Source: Clostridium brassicae (GTDB lineage Bacteria > Bacillota > Clostridia > Clostridiales > Clostridiaceae). From it: DNA of 64,000 nt. The notes under the pieces were generated by a model. It had not been told where the DNA came from. It made no database searches and saw only the letters and a program-made list of their open reading frames with translations. Positions 48,176 to 57,761 of the stretch are shown here, in pieces. Within the stretch, counting starts at the first letter, position 1. Every line of letters starts with the position of its first letter. The translations under genes were made by a program, and so were the position numbers. The stretch lies in assembly GCF_026738875.1 (NCBI RefSeq), contig NZ_JAPQFJ010000017.1:30231-94230 (forward strand), given 5' to 3'.

Positions 48176-49432
48176 ATGAATGGATTTATGGATTTTTTTC
48201 AGGAGAAAATGGTACCACCATTAGTTAAGATGGGTAATCAAAAACATTTAAAGGCTATTCGTAATGGAATTGCTGCCGTTATACCTTTTATAATTGTTGG
48301 AAGTATGTTTTTGATAATCACTAACTTACCTATACCTCACTGGCAGGATATGCTAGGAGACTGGGTAGGAAAATTAGGAGCTGCTGTAAATGCTAGTTTT
48401 GGAGTAATAGCAGTTTTAGCTACTATAGGTATAGGGTATAATCTATCTAAAGAATACAATTTAGAACCCATAAGTGGTGCTATGATATCTTTAGTAGCAT
48501 TTCTTCTTACTCAAATGAATGAAAAGTATGTATTAGATACAAGTAAATTTGATTCATCAGGACTTTTTACATCAATAGTTGTTTCTATAATAGGAGTTGA
48601 AATTTTAAGAGTATTTGTAAAAAAAGGAATTATTATAAAATTACCAGAAGGAGTTCCACCAGCAGTAGCAAATTCTTTTGCTTCTTTATTACCAGCAGCA
48701 GCAGTGATAGTACTTACATGGTTTATAAGAATTGTAATCGGTTTCGATATAACGAGTTTCTTAACATTGGTATTTAGTCCACTAGTATTTGCTTTGAATA
48801 CTTTACCTGGGATAATAGTATTTAGCATATTTGTATGCTTGTTGTGGTCAGTAGGAATACATGGAGATACTATAATGGGAAGCATAGCTGAACCTATATT
48901 TCTTCAATATTTAGCAGCTAATACAAAAGCATTTGCATCTCACCAACCTATACCTTATATTACAGCAGCAGGTTTTTGGTCTGTATTTATATGTATAGGG
49001 GGAACAGGAGCTACTTTAGCGTTAGTATTATTGATGTTAAAATCTAAAAGTAAAGTTTATAAATCATTAGGGAAATTAGCTCTTCCTTCATCTATATTTC
49101 AAATAAACGAACCAGTAATTTTTGGGTTCCCAATAGTTATGAATCCTACAGTACTTATACCTTTTGTATCTATACCTCTAATTTTAACAATATGTACTTA
49201 TATACTAATGTATTTTAATATAATTGGAAGACCAGTGGCTATGGTACCATGGACGACACCACCTATAATAGGCCCTTTCCTTACAACAGGCGGAGACTGG
49301 AGAGCAGCAGTATGGGCAATTTTAACAATAGTAATTTCAGTAATAATTTATATACCGTTCTTTAAGGTTGCAGAAAAAGAACAACTTCAGTTAGAAAAAC
49401 AAGAAGCTTCAAATATAAGTGTTGAAGTTTAA
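48176..49432 (+). CDS. PTS lactose/cellobiose-family IIC permease
   Basis: 418 residues, about ten membrane segments. Family motifs: MGNQKHLKAIRNGIAAVIPF at the N terminus, LPEGVPPAVANSFASLLP, and the substrate region FQINEPVIFGFP. Imports and phosphorylates a beta-glucoside-type disaccharide together with the IIB and IIA encoded next. AGGAGGG site. Confidence 0.94.
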   Translation: MNGFMDFFQEKMVPPLVKMGNQKHLKAIRNGIAAVIPFIIVGSMFLIITNLPIPHWQDMLGDWVGKLGAAVNASFGVIAVLATIGIGYNLSKEYNLEPISGAMISLVAFLLTQMNEKYVLDTSKFDSSGLFTSIVVSIIGVEILRVFVKKGIIIKLPEGVPPAVANSFASLLPAAAVIVLTWFIRIVIGFDITSFLTLVFSPLVFALNTLPGIIVFSIFVCLLWSVGIHGDTIMGSIAEPIFLQYLAANTKAFASHQPIPYITAAGFWSVFICIGGTGATLALVLLMLKSKSKVYKSLGKLALPSSIFQINEPVIFGFPIVMNPTVLIPFVSIPLILTICTYILMYFNIIGRPVAMVPWTTPPIIGPFLTTGGDWRAAVWAILTIVISVIIYIPFFKVAEKEQLQLEKQEASNISVEV

Positions 49433-49456
49433 TAGAATATTTTAGGGGGATTTATT

Positions 49457-49762
49457 ATGAAAATTTTGTTATTATGTTCAGCAGGAATGTCAACAAGTTT
49501 GTTGGTAAATAAAATGCAAAAGATTGCTAAAGAAATAGGTACTGAAGATATTGAAGTATCAGCAGATACCGTGGAAAGTTTTGAAGACAAAGTGGAAGAA
49601 TATGATGTGTTTTTGTTAGGACCGCAAATAAAATATAAAGAAAAATATGTTAAACAATTAGTTGAGAAAAAAGGCAAAAAATGTGAATGTATTCCACCTC
49701 AAATATATGGAAGGATGGATGCTAAGAAGGTACTAGAACTAGCTATAAATCTTATTAAATAG
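49457..49762 (+). CDS. PTS lactose/cellobiose-family IIB
   Basis: 101 residues; phospho-Cys7 in LLLCSAGMSTS, then LLGPQIKYK. Placed between IIC and IIA in the sigma-54 operon. AGGGGGA site. Confidence 0.94.
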   Translation: MKILLLCSAGMSTSLLVNKMQKIAKEIGTEDIEVSADTVESFEDKVEEYDVFLLGPQIKYKEKYVKQLVEKKGKKCECIPPQIYGRMDAKKVLELAINLIK

Positions 49763-49781
49763 TTAAGGGGGACTGATAAAG

Positions 49782-50114
49782 GTGAGCACTGAAGAAATTG
49801 TATTCAATATAATAAGTCATGCAGGAGATGCACGTTCTATGTGTTTTGAAGGGTTGAATTTTGCTAGAAAGGGTGATTTTAAAAAGGCGGATGAACTAAT
49901 TGATAAAGCTAAAAAAGAGCTCTATGAAGTTCATAATATACAAACTAGTTTGATACAAAAAGAGGCAAGTGGAGAAGGATGTGATGTATCACTACTTTTA
50001 GTACATGCTCAAGATCATCTTATGACAGCAATGCTTGCTAAGGATTTAATTATAGAACTTATGAGAATGTATAAGTTGAATTATACTAGAAAGAAAGGTG
50101 AGAGTGATGAGTAA
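49782..50114 (+). CDS. PTS lactose/cellobiose-family IIA
   Basis: 110 residues; phospho-His75 in LLLVHAQDHLMTAM. Start is GTG at 49782, with GGGG 12 nt upstream, so the start is a little uncertain. Its 3' end overlaps the GH4 gene by 8 nt, showing translational coupling. Confidence 0.93.
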   Translation: MSTEEIVFNIISHAGDARSMCFEGLNFARKGDFKKADELIDKAKKELYEVHNIQTSLIQKEASGEGCDVSLLLVHAQDHLMTAMLAKDLIIELMRMYKLNYTRKKGESDE

Positions 50115-51417
50115 AAATGGTATAAAAATTGCAACAATAGGAGGAGGATCAAGCTATACTCCAGAGCTTATAGAGGGATTTATAAAAAGGTATGACGAGC
50201 TTCCAGTAAAAGATATATATCTTGTGGATATTGAAGAAGGAAAAGAAAAATTGAATATAGTTGGTAACTTAGCCAAAAGAATGGTAGAAAAATCTGGATT
50301 AGATATTAACATACACCTTACTCTAGATAGGCAAGAAGCTATAAAAGATGCAGATTTTGTTACAACTCAATTTAGAGTAGGGCTTTTGGATGCTAGGATA
50401 AGTGATGAAAAAATACCATTAAAATATAATGTGATTGGGCAAGAAACTACAGGACCAGGTGGATTTGCAAAAGCTTTAAGAACTATACCTGTTATATTAG
50501 ATATATGCGAGGATATAAAAAGATTAGCACCTAATGCATGGCTCATAAACTTTACGAATCCTTCAGGAATTGTGACAGAAGCAGCTTTAAAGTATACAGA
50601 TGTAAAAACTATTGGACTTTGTAATGTTCCTATAGGTATGGTTAGTGGGGCAGCGGATATATTGAATGTAAGTATGGATAGAATAAAAATTGATTTTGCA
50701 GGTCTTAATCACTTAGTATGGGGAACAAAGGTTTACTTAGATGGAGATGATGTTACTGAGCAATTAATAGAAAAAATGGCTGATGGGAAATCGATGTCTA
50801 TGAAGAATATCAAGGATTTTCCATGGCAAGGTGATTTTATAAAATCATTAGGTATGATGCCATGTCCATATCATAGGTACTATTATCAAAGTGATCAAAT
50901 GCTTTTAGATGAAAAGAAAGATGCGGAAACTGTGGGTACAAGGGGTGAAGTAGTAAAGAATGTAGAAAAAGATTTATTTGAACTTTATAAAGATGAAAAT
51001 TTAAGTGTGAAACCTCCTCAATTAGCTAAAAGAGGAGGAGCTCATTATTCAGATGCAGCATGTTCATTGATCAATGCTATATATAATGATAAAAAAGAAA
51101 TTCATACAGTAAATGTTAAAAACAATGGAACTATATTAGATTTACCAGATAATGTAGTAATAGAAACGAATTGTGTTGTAGATAAAAATGGTGCTCACCC
51201 AACAAATATAGGACACGTACCTTCAAAAATAAGAGGTCTTATGCAGGTAGTTAAAGCTTATGAAGAATTAACTGTTTTATCTGCTGTCGAAGGAGATTAT
51301 TTTGCAGGTCTTCAGGCGCTTACAATACATCCACTAGTGCCATCATGTGAAGTAGCTAAAAATATATTAGATGATATATTAGAAAAAAATAGAGAATATT
51401 TAACTCAATTTAAATAG
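50107..51417 (+). CDS. GH4 6-phospho-beta-glucosidase (LicH/CelF type)
   Basis: 436 residues from the ATG at 50107 after AAAGGTGAG; an upstream GTG at 50098 lies within that site. NAD-dependent GH4 enzyme: GGGSSYTPEL nucleotide loop, INFTNPSG, the metal ligands Cys172 (LCNVP) and His202 (GLNHLVWG). Hydrolyses the 6-phospho-disaccharide delivered by the PTS by an oxidation-elimination route needing Mn2+. Unlike the GH1 enzyme in the cel operon, so the two operons reach similar substrates by unrelated enzymes. Confidence 0.95.
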   Translation: MSKNGIKIATIGGGSSYTPELIEGFIKRYDELPVKDIYLVDIEEGKEKLNIVGNLAKRMVEKSGLDINIHLTLDRQEAIKDADFVTTQFRVGLLDARISDEKIPLKYNVIGQETTGPGGFAKALRTIPVILDICEDIKRLAPNAWLINFTNPSGIVTEAALKYTDVKTIGLCNVPIGMVSGAADILNVSMDRIKIDFAGLNHLVWGTKVYLDGDDVTEQLIEKMADGKSMSMKNIKDFPWQGDFIKSLGMMPCPYHRYYYQSDQMLLDEKKDAETVGTRGEVVKNVEKDLFELYKDENLSVKPPQLAKRGGAHYSDAACSLINAIYNDKKEIHTVNVKNNGTILDLPDNVVIETNCVVDKNGAHPTNIGHVPSKIRGLMQVVKAYEELTVLSAVEGDYFAGLQALTIHPLVPSCEVAKNILDDILEKNREYLTQFK

Positions 51418-51826
51418 AAAATCAATAAAATTTTTACATTTACTCTTAAATTTTTAAATTATTAATAAAGATAGATTACTAAAAATCTGCCATTTTTTAG
51501 CCCAATAGGGCTTATTTTTTTGCCTATAATGATGAAGTTTCTAATCAAATTGTATTAAATTGTTAATTGTTTTTGTAATTATATAAATAATATTATTATT
51601 TTACCATTTTTGTATAAAATTATTATGTTACAATATAATTAAATAAGGTTCTGTTTTAAATAAGAGTTATTTTTTACACTCTTTTAAAACTTTCTTTAGT
51701 GTTCCTAAGGCTATATTTTTAAATTGTTCAGTTCATTATAATAATAAATTATAATTGTTTTTGAAATTATACAAAATTAACAATTTATTGAAAGTCTTAA
51801 AGAAAATTGGTAAACGGGGGATATAA
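51418..51826. other. Gap between GH4 gene and second LevR-type gene
   Basis: 409 bp, no coding-like frame. It contains the terminator at 51499 and another stem-loop at 51653-51690 (GTTTTAAATAAGAGT against ACTCTTTTAAAAC), which may be a second terminator or a leader element for the regulator gene. Confidence 0.45.
51499..51521 (+). terminator. Intrinsic terminator
   Basis: AGCCC-AATA-GGGCT hairpin followed by TATTTTTTT, closing the PTS/GH4 operon. Confidence 0.85.
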
Positions 51827-54535
51827 ATGAGCAGAATTGATGAAGTGTATAAGGCTTTAATTGAACTAGAGACGGAAAATAATGAATATATTTCGGCTGC
51901 TAGATTAAGTGAATATATGAATTTAGATAGGGCAAATGTAAGCAGATATCTTAATCAGTTGTTTAAAAATAATAAAATAGAAAAAACTGATGGTAGACCT
52001 GTATTATACCATTCTTTAAAAGATAAAAAGGAAGAGGAAAAGAAAATAGATATAGGTAATAGTTTGGACAGAATGATAGGAGCGGAGGCAAGTCTAAAAA
52101 TAGCGATACAGCAAGCAAAAGCTGCCATATTCTATCCGCCTAAGGGACTTCATACTCTTATATTAGGAGAAACTGGAGTAGGAAAATCTATGTTTGCAGA
52201 ACTTATGTATCAATTTGCTAAAGAATCAGGAATGATTGATAAAAATGCTCCATTTATAAGATTTAATTGTGCAGATTATGCTGATAATCCTCAATTAGTA
52301 GTAGGACAAATTTTTGGAGTTAGAAAAGGTGCTTATACGGGAGCAGAACATGATAAGGAAGGGTTGTTAAAAAAGGCAGATGGAGGAATTTTGTTTTTAG
52401 ACGAAATTCATAGATTATCTCCTCAAGGGCAAGAAATGCTTTTTACATATATAGATAAAGGATACTTTAGGCAATTAGGAGATACTGAAAATTTAATAAA
52501 GGTTCAAGCACAAATTATTGCAGCTACTACGGAAGACCCACAATCATACCTTTTGAAAACATTTACTAGAAGAGTGCCTATGATAGTAACTCTCCCAGCA
52601 CTGAGAGATCGTACAATTAAAGAACGTTATCATTTATTACAACAATTTATAACCATGGAATCCAAAAGGTTAGAAAAAAATATTTATATAGACAAAAATG
52701 CTTTGATATCATTTTTATTATATGATTGTCCTAACAATATAGGTCAGTTAAAAAGTGATATACAGCTATCTTGCGCAAAAGCGTTTTTAGATTATAAAAC
52801 AAAAAATTTAGATTATGTTTTTATTGAACAAATAGATTTACCTAAAAGTGTAAAAAAAGGATTAATGAAAATTCAACAATATAGAGAAGAGGTAAATGAC
52901 TTACTTAATGAAAAGCGTGATATACTAATTTTTTATTATGATAACAATATTGAGTATAATTTCTTAGAGGAATCAGACGAATGCGATAAAGATAATTATT
53001 TTTATGATTTAATAGAAAAAAAGTTTGTAACACTAAAAGATCAAGGAATAGATGAGAAAGATATAAATGATATTTTAAATATAGATATAGAAGCTCACTT
53101 TGAAAAATATATGAGTCATTTGCCACAAAATTTTCGAAAAGAAGAGATAACAAAAGTAGTTGGTAAGGATATAATCAATGTTGTAGATAAAATCTTGAAT
53201 TTAGCAAATAAAAAACTAAATAGGGAATTTGATGAAAAGATTTATTTTGGTTTATCACTTCATTTGCAAAGAAGTATTGAAAGAATTAGACAAGGAAGCA
53301 GTATATATCATCCTAAACTTAATTTTATAAGATCACAATATGCCAATGAATTTATGGTTGCAATAGAGGTGGCAAAGATAATAGATAATGAATTTAGTAT
53401 TGAAACACCATTGGATGAAATAGGATATTTAACTATGTTTTTAGCATCAAATCAATACGAAAATAATATAAATAGTGAGAAGAGGGTAGGAATACTTGTA
53501 ATAATGCATGGAAAATCTACAGCTAGTAGTATGGTTCAAGTATCTAATGAGTTATTAGGTGAAGATTGTGCAAAAGCTATAGACATGCCTCTAAGCATGA
53601 AAGCAGAAGAGGTGTATGAAATTGCAAAGATTAAAGCTAGAGAATTAGATGTAGATAAAGGTGTTTTATTATTGGTAGATATGGGGTCTCTTAATAATTT
53701 TGGGCCTATGATTTCAGAAGAGACTGGAGTAGAAATAAAAACTATAGATATGGCTAGTACTCCTGTAGTAATAGAAGCATGCAGAAAGTCTCTTTTAGGA
53801 AGAGATTTAGAATATATATATAATTCTTGTAAAGAACTGAGTAGGCTTGGAATTCAAGTAAAAGTTAAGGATAAAAACGTTAGAAAATTTTTAATAATAA
53901 CAGCATGTTTCACTGGTGAAGGGGCTGCTGAAAGATTGAAAGATATAATATCTAATTCATTGAATATAGATTCAAAGTTAGATATAGTCCCTCTTAATAT
54001 ATTAGACAAAAATGATTTCTTATCTAATGTAGAGAAGCTTAGTAACAACTATAAAATTATTGCAGTAGTTGGCACTATAAATATATTTATTAAAGATGTA
54101 CCATTTATATCAGCAGCAGAAATTTTAAGTGGAAATGGTATAAATTTATTAAAAGAGTTAGTCAATATAGAGGAAAATTTCTATAAAATAAGAAATTCTA
54201 TTCAAAATCATATTAATTTAAAAGATTCTGATAGGTTGGTAGACCTAGTAAGAGGAACTATTGAAGTTACGGAAAAAGAATTGAATATAAATCTTCCTAA
54301 TGATGTAAAAATAGGAATGATACTTCATATTAGCTTTATGATAGACAAACTTAAAGATGGTGGAGTAGAAAATAATTTTGAGAACTTAAAAGATTATATA
54401 AGCAAATATAAAAATGAATTTGAAATAATAAATAAGTGTTTTAAACAATTAGAGAAAATTTATGATGTAATTATAGGAAATAGTGAAAAAGCATATATAT
54501 TAAGAATGTTTATTGAAAACAGTGTAATTGTGTAA
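51827..54535 (+). CDS. LevR-type sigma-54 activator with PRD and PTS domains
   Basis: 902 residues with the same layout as the protein at 45344: HTH (about 5-65, SAARLSEYMNLDRANVSRYL), AAA+ (about 80-335) with GETGVGKS, GAYTGA and FLDEIHRLS, PRD1 (about 450-560, LHLQRSIERIRQG), EIIA-Man-like (about 565-685, phospho-His in VIMHGKSTASS), EIIB-Gat-like (about 690-775, ITACFTGEGAA) and a C-terminal PRD2 (LHISFMIDKL). Likely target is the sigma-54 promoter at 54619. Tandem position and full-length similarity indicate an old duplication followed by change of substrate. Confidence 0.94.
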   Translation: MSRIDEVYKALIELETENNEYISAARLSEYMNLDRANVSRYLNQLFKNNKIEKTDGRPVLYHSLKDKKEEEKKIDIGNSLDRMIGAEASLKIAIQQAKAAIFYPPKGLHTLILGETGVGKSMFAELMYQFAKESGMIDKNAPFIRFNCADYADNPQLVVGQIFGVRKGAYTGAEHDKEGLLKKADGGILFLDEIHRLSPQGQEMLFTYIDKGYFRQLGDTENLIKVQAQIIAATTEDPQSYLLKTFTRRVPMIVTLPALRDRTIKERYHLLQQFITMESKRLEKNIYIDKNALISFLLYDCPNNIGQLKSDIQLSCAKAFLDYKTKNLDYVFIEQIDLPKSVKKGLMKIQQYREEVNDLLNEKRDILIFYYDNNIEYNFLEESDECDKDNYFYDLIEKKFVTLKDQGIDEKDINDILNIDIEAHFEKYMSHLPQNFRKEEITKVVGKDIINVVDKILNLANKKLNREFDEKIYFGLSLHLQRSIERIRQGSSIYHPKLNFIRSQYANEFMVAIEVAKIIDNEFSIETPLDEIGYLTMFLASNQYENNINSEKRVGILVIMHGKSTASSMVQVSNELLGEDCAKAIDMPLSMKAEEVYEIAKIKARELDVDKGVLLLVDMGSLNNFGPMISEETGVEIKTIDMASTPVVIEACRKSLLGRDLEYIYNSCKELSRLGIQVKVKDKNVRKFLIITACFTGEGAAERLKDIISNSLNIDSKLDIVPLNILDKNDFLSNVEKLSNNYKIIAVVGTINIFIKDVPFISAAEILSGNGINLLKELVNIEENFYKIRNSIQNHINLKDSDRLVDLVRGTIEVTEKELNINLPNDVKIGMILHISFMIDKLKDGGVENNFENLKDYISKYKNEFEIINKCFKQLEKIYDVIIGNSEKAYILRMFIENSVIV

Positions 54536-54553
54536 ATTGAAAACAAATTGTGT

Positions 54554-54585
54554 AAAAGTGTGTATGTTGAAATACACACTTTTTT
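54554..54585 (+). terminator. Intrinsic terminator
   Basis: 12-bp perfect arms AAAAGTGTGTAT / ATACACACTTTT, 6-nt loop, T-run. Its left side overlaps a TGTGTAAA element that is repeated inverted at 54602-54609 (TTTACACA), a candidate activator site. Confidence 0.88.
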
Positions 54586-54586
54586 C

Positions 54587-54601
54587 TTGTAAACGCTTAA
54601 C
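54587..54601 (+). promoter_or_regulatory. Candidate CcpA (cre) site
   Basis: TTGTAAACGCTTAAC matches 13 of 15 positions of WTGNAANCGNWNNCW. It lies 18 bp upstream of the -24 box of the amino-sugar PTS operon, consistent with glucose repression. Confidence 0.5.
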
Positions 54602-54618
54602 TTTACACATATAAAAAG

Positions 54619-54634
54619 TGGCATGCAATTTGCT
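54619..54634 (+). promoter_or_regulatory. Sigma-54 promoter of amino-sugar PTS operon
   Basis: TGGCATGCAATTTGCT: -24 GG at 54620-54621, -12 TTGC with GC at 54632-54633, GG-N10-GC spacing. Start site near 54645. Confidence 0.88.
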
Positions 54635-54687
54635 ATAGAATATATGTAAACATTTACTAAAAACATTAAAAAAAGGAGGAATTGTAA

Positions 54688-54999
54688 ATGAAAAATATTT
54701 TATTAGTATGTACCGCAGGAATGTCTACCAGTTTATTGGTAACAAAAATGAATACAGCAGCTGTAAGACTTGAAGTGGATGCTAAAATAAATGCTGTTTC
54801 AGAAGCAGACTTAAAAAACCATATTGATGGCGTAGATGTGATTTTGTTAGGACCTCAAGTAAAATTTTTATTAGGTAAGATAAGGGATCAAGCAAAATCA
54901 ACTGGAGCAAAAGTGGAGGTTATAAATAGTGTAGATTATGGAACCATGAATGGCGAAAAAGTTTTAAAATATGCATTAGATTTAATTAATAATAAATAA
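54688..54999 (+). CDS. PTS lactose/cellobiose-family IIB
   Basis: 103 residues; phospho-Cys8 in ILLVCTAGMSTSLL, then LLGPQVKFL. First gene after the sigma-54 promoter; strong AAAGGAGG site. Confidence 0.94.
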   Translation: MKNILLVCTAGMSTSLLVTKMNTAAVRLEVDAKINAVSEADLKNHIDGVDVILLGPQVKFLLGKIRDQAKSTGAKVEVINSVDYGTMNGEKVLKYALDLINNK

Positions 55000-55043
55000 A
55001 GGTTATATCAATTAATTATGAAAAAATATAAGGAGGTATATTT

Positions 55044-56363
55044 ATGCAAAAGCTAATTGATTTTCTTGAAAAACATTTTGTGCCTGTAGCTGGAAAAATA
55101 GGTGCTCAGAGGCATTTGGTGGCTATAAGAGATGGTTTTGCAGTTATTATGCCATTAATTATTGCTGGATCATTAGGAGTTTTAATTAATTCTTTTCCTA
55201 TTAAAAGTTATCAAAATTTTATGATAGGTATATTTGGAAAAGGTTGGACTAATTTTGGGGGGAATCTCTCAAATGGAACAATTGGACTAATGTCATTATT
55301 AATAGTTTGTACTGTAAGTTATAATTTAGCTAAATCTTACGATGCGGATGCATTATCATCGGCTATGGTATCTTTTGCAAGTTTGTTTATGTTGTATGCA
55401 CCTTCTTTAAAAGATCCAGAGTCAATACCACGTGGATTTATGGGAGCTACAGGATTATTTGTTGCATTATTTGTTGCACTTATAACTACTGAAATTTTTG
55501 TAAGACTTATGAAAAATCCTAAGTTAGTAATAAAAATGCCAGATGGAGTTCCACCAGCAGTTAGTAGATCTTTTGCAGCTTTGTTCCCTGGAATAATAGT
55601 ACTTGTAATATGGGCTATTTTCCAATGTATATTATCTGGCACTGGAGTTGGAAGTGCTCATCAACTTATATATGATGCAATACAAGCACCTTTAATGGGA
55701 TTCGCAGATTCATTAGGATCAGCTATAGTAATATCACTTTTAGTTCATGTGTTATGGTTCTTTGGTCTTCATGGTACAAATATACTAGCACCTGTATTTA
55801 ATACAGTTTATCTTACAAATGCTGAACAAAATATAAAAGCATTCCAAGCTGGAGCTGAAAAGTTACCACATATAGTTACTAGTCCGTTTTTCGATGCTTT
55901 TGTACACTTAGGTGGAGCTGGAGCAACTATAGGTTTAGTAATAGCAATATATATATCTTCAAAGAGAAAAGAAAAGAGGATGGTTGCAAATCTATCAGCA
56001 GCACCAGGTATATTCAATATAAATGAACCAATGATGTTTGGATTGCCTATTGTATTAAATGCTTGGTTAGTAATACCATTTATATTAATACCTATAATTT
56101 TAACTATAATAACTTATTTCGCAATGGCAACAGGATTAGTACCAAAAACAATAGCTTTAATGCCTTGGCAAACTCCACCTATTATTGGAGGATTTATAGT
56201 AACAGGTTCTATAAAAGGAGCTTTACTTGCAGCGTTTAATCTTTTCATATCAGTAGTAATATATATTCCATTTATATCTTTAGGAGAAAAAATGGAGGAT
56301 AAAAAGAATAGAAATAAAGAAAAAACAGTAAAAGTACAGAATGGTATTTCTCAAAATAAATAA
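55044..56363 (+). CDS. PTS lactose/cellobiose-family IIC permease
   Basis: 439 residues; about ten membrane segments. Motifs GAQRHLVAIRDGFAVIMP, MPDGVPPAVSRSFAALFP and FNINEPMMFGLP. The basic C-terminal tail (EKMEDKKNRNKEKTVKV) is cytoplasmic. Context with a BadF-type kinase and a MupG-family enzyme suggests an amino-sugar disaccharide as substrate rather than cellobiose. Confidence 0.93.
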   Translation: MQKLIDFLEKHFVPVAGKIGAQRHLVAIRDGFAVIMPLIIAGSLGVLINSFPIKSYQNFMIGIFGKGWTNFGGNLSNGTIGLMSLLIVCTVSYNLAKSYDADALSSAMVSFASLFMLYAPSLKDPESIPRGFMGATGLFVALFVALITTEIFVRLMKNPKLVIKMPDGVPPAVSRSFAALFPGIIVLVIWAIFQCILSGTGVGSAHQLIYDAIQAPLMGFADSLGSAIVISLLVHVLWFFGLHGTNILAPVFNTVYLTNAEQNIKAFQAGAEKLPHIVTSPFFDAFVHLGGAGATIGLVIAIYISSKRKEKRMVANLSAAPGIFNINEPMMFGLPIVLNAWLVIPFILIPIILTIITYFAMATGLVPKTIALMPWQTPPIIGGFIVTGSIKGALLAAFNLFISVVIYIPFISLGEKMEDKKNRNKEKTVKVQNGISQNK

Positions 56364-56384
56364 GAACAGGAGTGAATTTTCAGC

Positions 56385-56681
56385 ATGGAAGAAATGATAC
56401 TTAACATTATAACACACAGTGGAGAAGCTAGAAGTTGTGCAATGGAAGCAATACAATATGCGAAAAAAGGTGAATTTGATAAAGCTAAAAAGTCTATAGA
56501 ACAGTCTAACGAAGAGTTAGGGCATGCTCACAATTACCAAACTAATTTAATTCAAGAAGAGGCTAAAGGTAATAAGGCTGAAATATCACTATTATTAATT
56601 CATGCACAAGATCACTTGATGACTACTATGACATTAAAAGATCTTGCTAATGAATTAGTTGAACTTTATATGAGGTTATAA
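56385..56681 (+). CDS. PTS lactose/cellobiose-family IIA
   Basis: 98 residues; phospho-His73 in LLIHAQDHLMTTM. Starts 21 nt after the IIC stop; CAGGAGTG site with 11-nt spacing. Followed by a highly paired element and then the kinase gene. Confidence 0.93.
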   Translation: MEEMILNIITHSGEARSCAMEAIQYAKKGEFDKAKKSIEQSNEELGHAHNYQTNLIQEEAKGNKAEISLLLIHAQDHLMTTMTLKDLANELVELYMRL

Positions 56682-56689
56682 AATTATAC

Positions 56690-56829
56690 AATAAGGCTCT
56701 AATAAATAGATTTCTAAGGAGTTTTACTCCTAGAAATCCTTATCCAGGGTCGTACCATTTTTAACTTCCACTTTGGGGGGGATTATAAGGGTTAGAGATC
56801 TGATAAAGGATATTTGTTAGAGTCTTATT
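56690..56829 (+). ncRNA. Candidate structured RNA inside the amino-sugar operon
   Basis: A closing stem of 18 bp (56690-56707 with 56812-56829, two G-U pairs) encloses a hairpin (56709-56722 with 56726-56738, GATTTCTAAGGAGT against ACTCCTAGAAATC) and a second stem TCCTTATC / GATAAAGGA (56737-56744 with 56802-56810) around a GC-richer loop with AGGGTCGTACC and GGGGGGG. It ends 21 nt before the kinase ATG. No T-run, so not a plain terminator. It could be an RNA processing or stability element, a riboswitch-like switch for the kinase/MupG half of the operon, or a mobile palindromic element. No known family was recognised. Confidence 0.5.
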
Positions 56830-56850
56830 TATGCTACAGGGGGTTGAAGT

Positions 56851-57738
56851 ATGGATTATGTAATAGGCGTAGATGCTGGTGGAACAAAGACAGAAGCAAT
56901 AGCTTATGATTTAAGTGGAAAACAATTGACGATGTCAGTTACTGGATTTGGAAATTTAGTATTAAAAAAGGATGAAGCTATAAACAACATACTAGAGGCT
57001 ATAGGAAATTGTATAAGTAGATTAGGCAAAGAAGGATTAAAAAAGATATATGTAGGAGCAGCAGGAATGGAGGTAGGTGATAATGCAGATATAATATATA
57101 AAAGCGTAACAGAAAAATTTGATATAGATGTAGTTGTCATAAACGATGGAGAATTAGCATTAAAGGCTGTTTTAAAGGGAGAAGATGGTATACTTACTAT
57201 AGCTGGAACTGGTTCTATTTGTATAGGAATTCAAGATAATATTAAAGAGAGATGTGGTGGATGGGGACACTTATTAGGCGATGAAGGTAGTGGATATTCT
57301 ATCGCTATAAAGGCATTTAAAAAGATGATTTATGAGAAAGAATGTAATTTGGAAAAAAGCAAATTACATAAAGAAATTCTTAAAGAGTTAAATATAGAAA
57401 GTGTTGATGATATTGTAGGAATTGTTTACTCTTCTACAAAAGATAAAATAGCTTCTTTAACTACTTTGATATCAAAGTTATCAGAAGAAGGAGAAGAAAA
57501 TGCAATATCCATATTAAAAGAGGAGGGAAAACTACTTGCAATAACTACAGAAAGAGTCTATAACAGATTAAATTTTAATAACAAATGTATTATAGGAATA
57601 AAGGGAAGTGTTATAGAAAATTCCAAGGTTCTAAGACAAGCTTTTGATGAATATTTGTTATCTAATCTAAAAAATATAGAAATAGTTCAAGAAGATATTT
57701 CATCAACTAAGGCAGCTTATTATATGTATTTAAAATAA
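56851..57738 (+). CDS. BadF/BadG-family amino-sugar kinase (MurK/GlcNAc kinase-like)
   Basis: 295 residues, ASKHA fold: phosphate-1 loop GVDAGGTKTEA (about 5-15), GAAGMEVGD, INDGELAL, phosphate-2 loop TIAGTGSICIG and the GGWGHLLGDEGSGY motif that marks the BadF N-acetylhexosamine kinase group. C. acetobutylicum MurK of this family phosphorylates both MurNAc and GlcNAc at O-6. Here it would phosphorylate the free amino sugar left after cleavage by the next gene product. CAGGGGGTT site. The symbol murK is not assigned because specificity cannot be read. Confidence 0.85.
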   Translation: MDYVIGVDAGGTKTEAIAYDLSGKQLTMSVTGFGNLVLKKDEAINNILEAIGNCISRLGKEGLKKIYVGAAGMEVGDNADIIYKSVTEKFDIDVVVINDGELALKAVLKGEDGILTIAGTGSICIGIQDNIKERCGGWGHLLGDEGSGYSIAIKAFKKMIYEKECNLEKSKLHKEILKELNIESVDDIVGIVYSSTKDKIASLTTLISKLSEEGEENAISILKEEGKLLAITTERVYNRLNFNNKCIIGIKGSVIENSKVLRQAFDEYLLSNLKNIEIVQEDISSTKAAYYMYLK

Positions 57739-57761
57739 AGATAAAGTTTGGAGGAGATTAT

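Noticed and set aside
56744..56756. AGGGTCGTACC resembling the T-box sequence
   Set aside because: It lies in the middle of a different fold, with no specifier stem and no terminator/antiterminator pair, and the downstream genes are not amino-acid or tRNA related.
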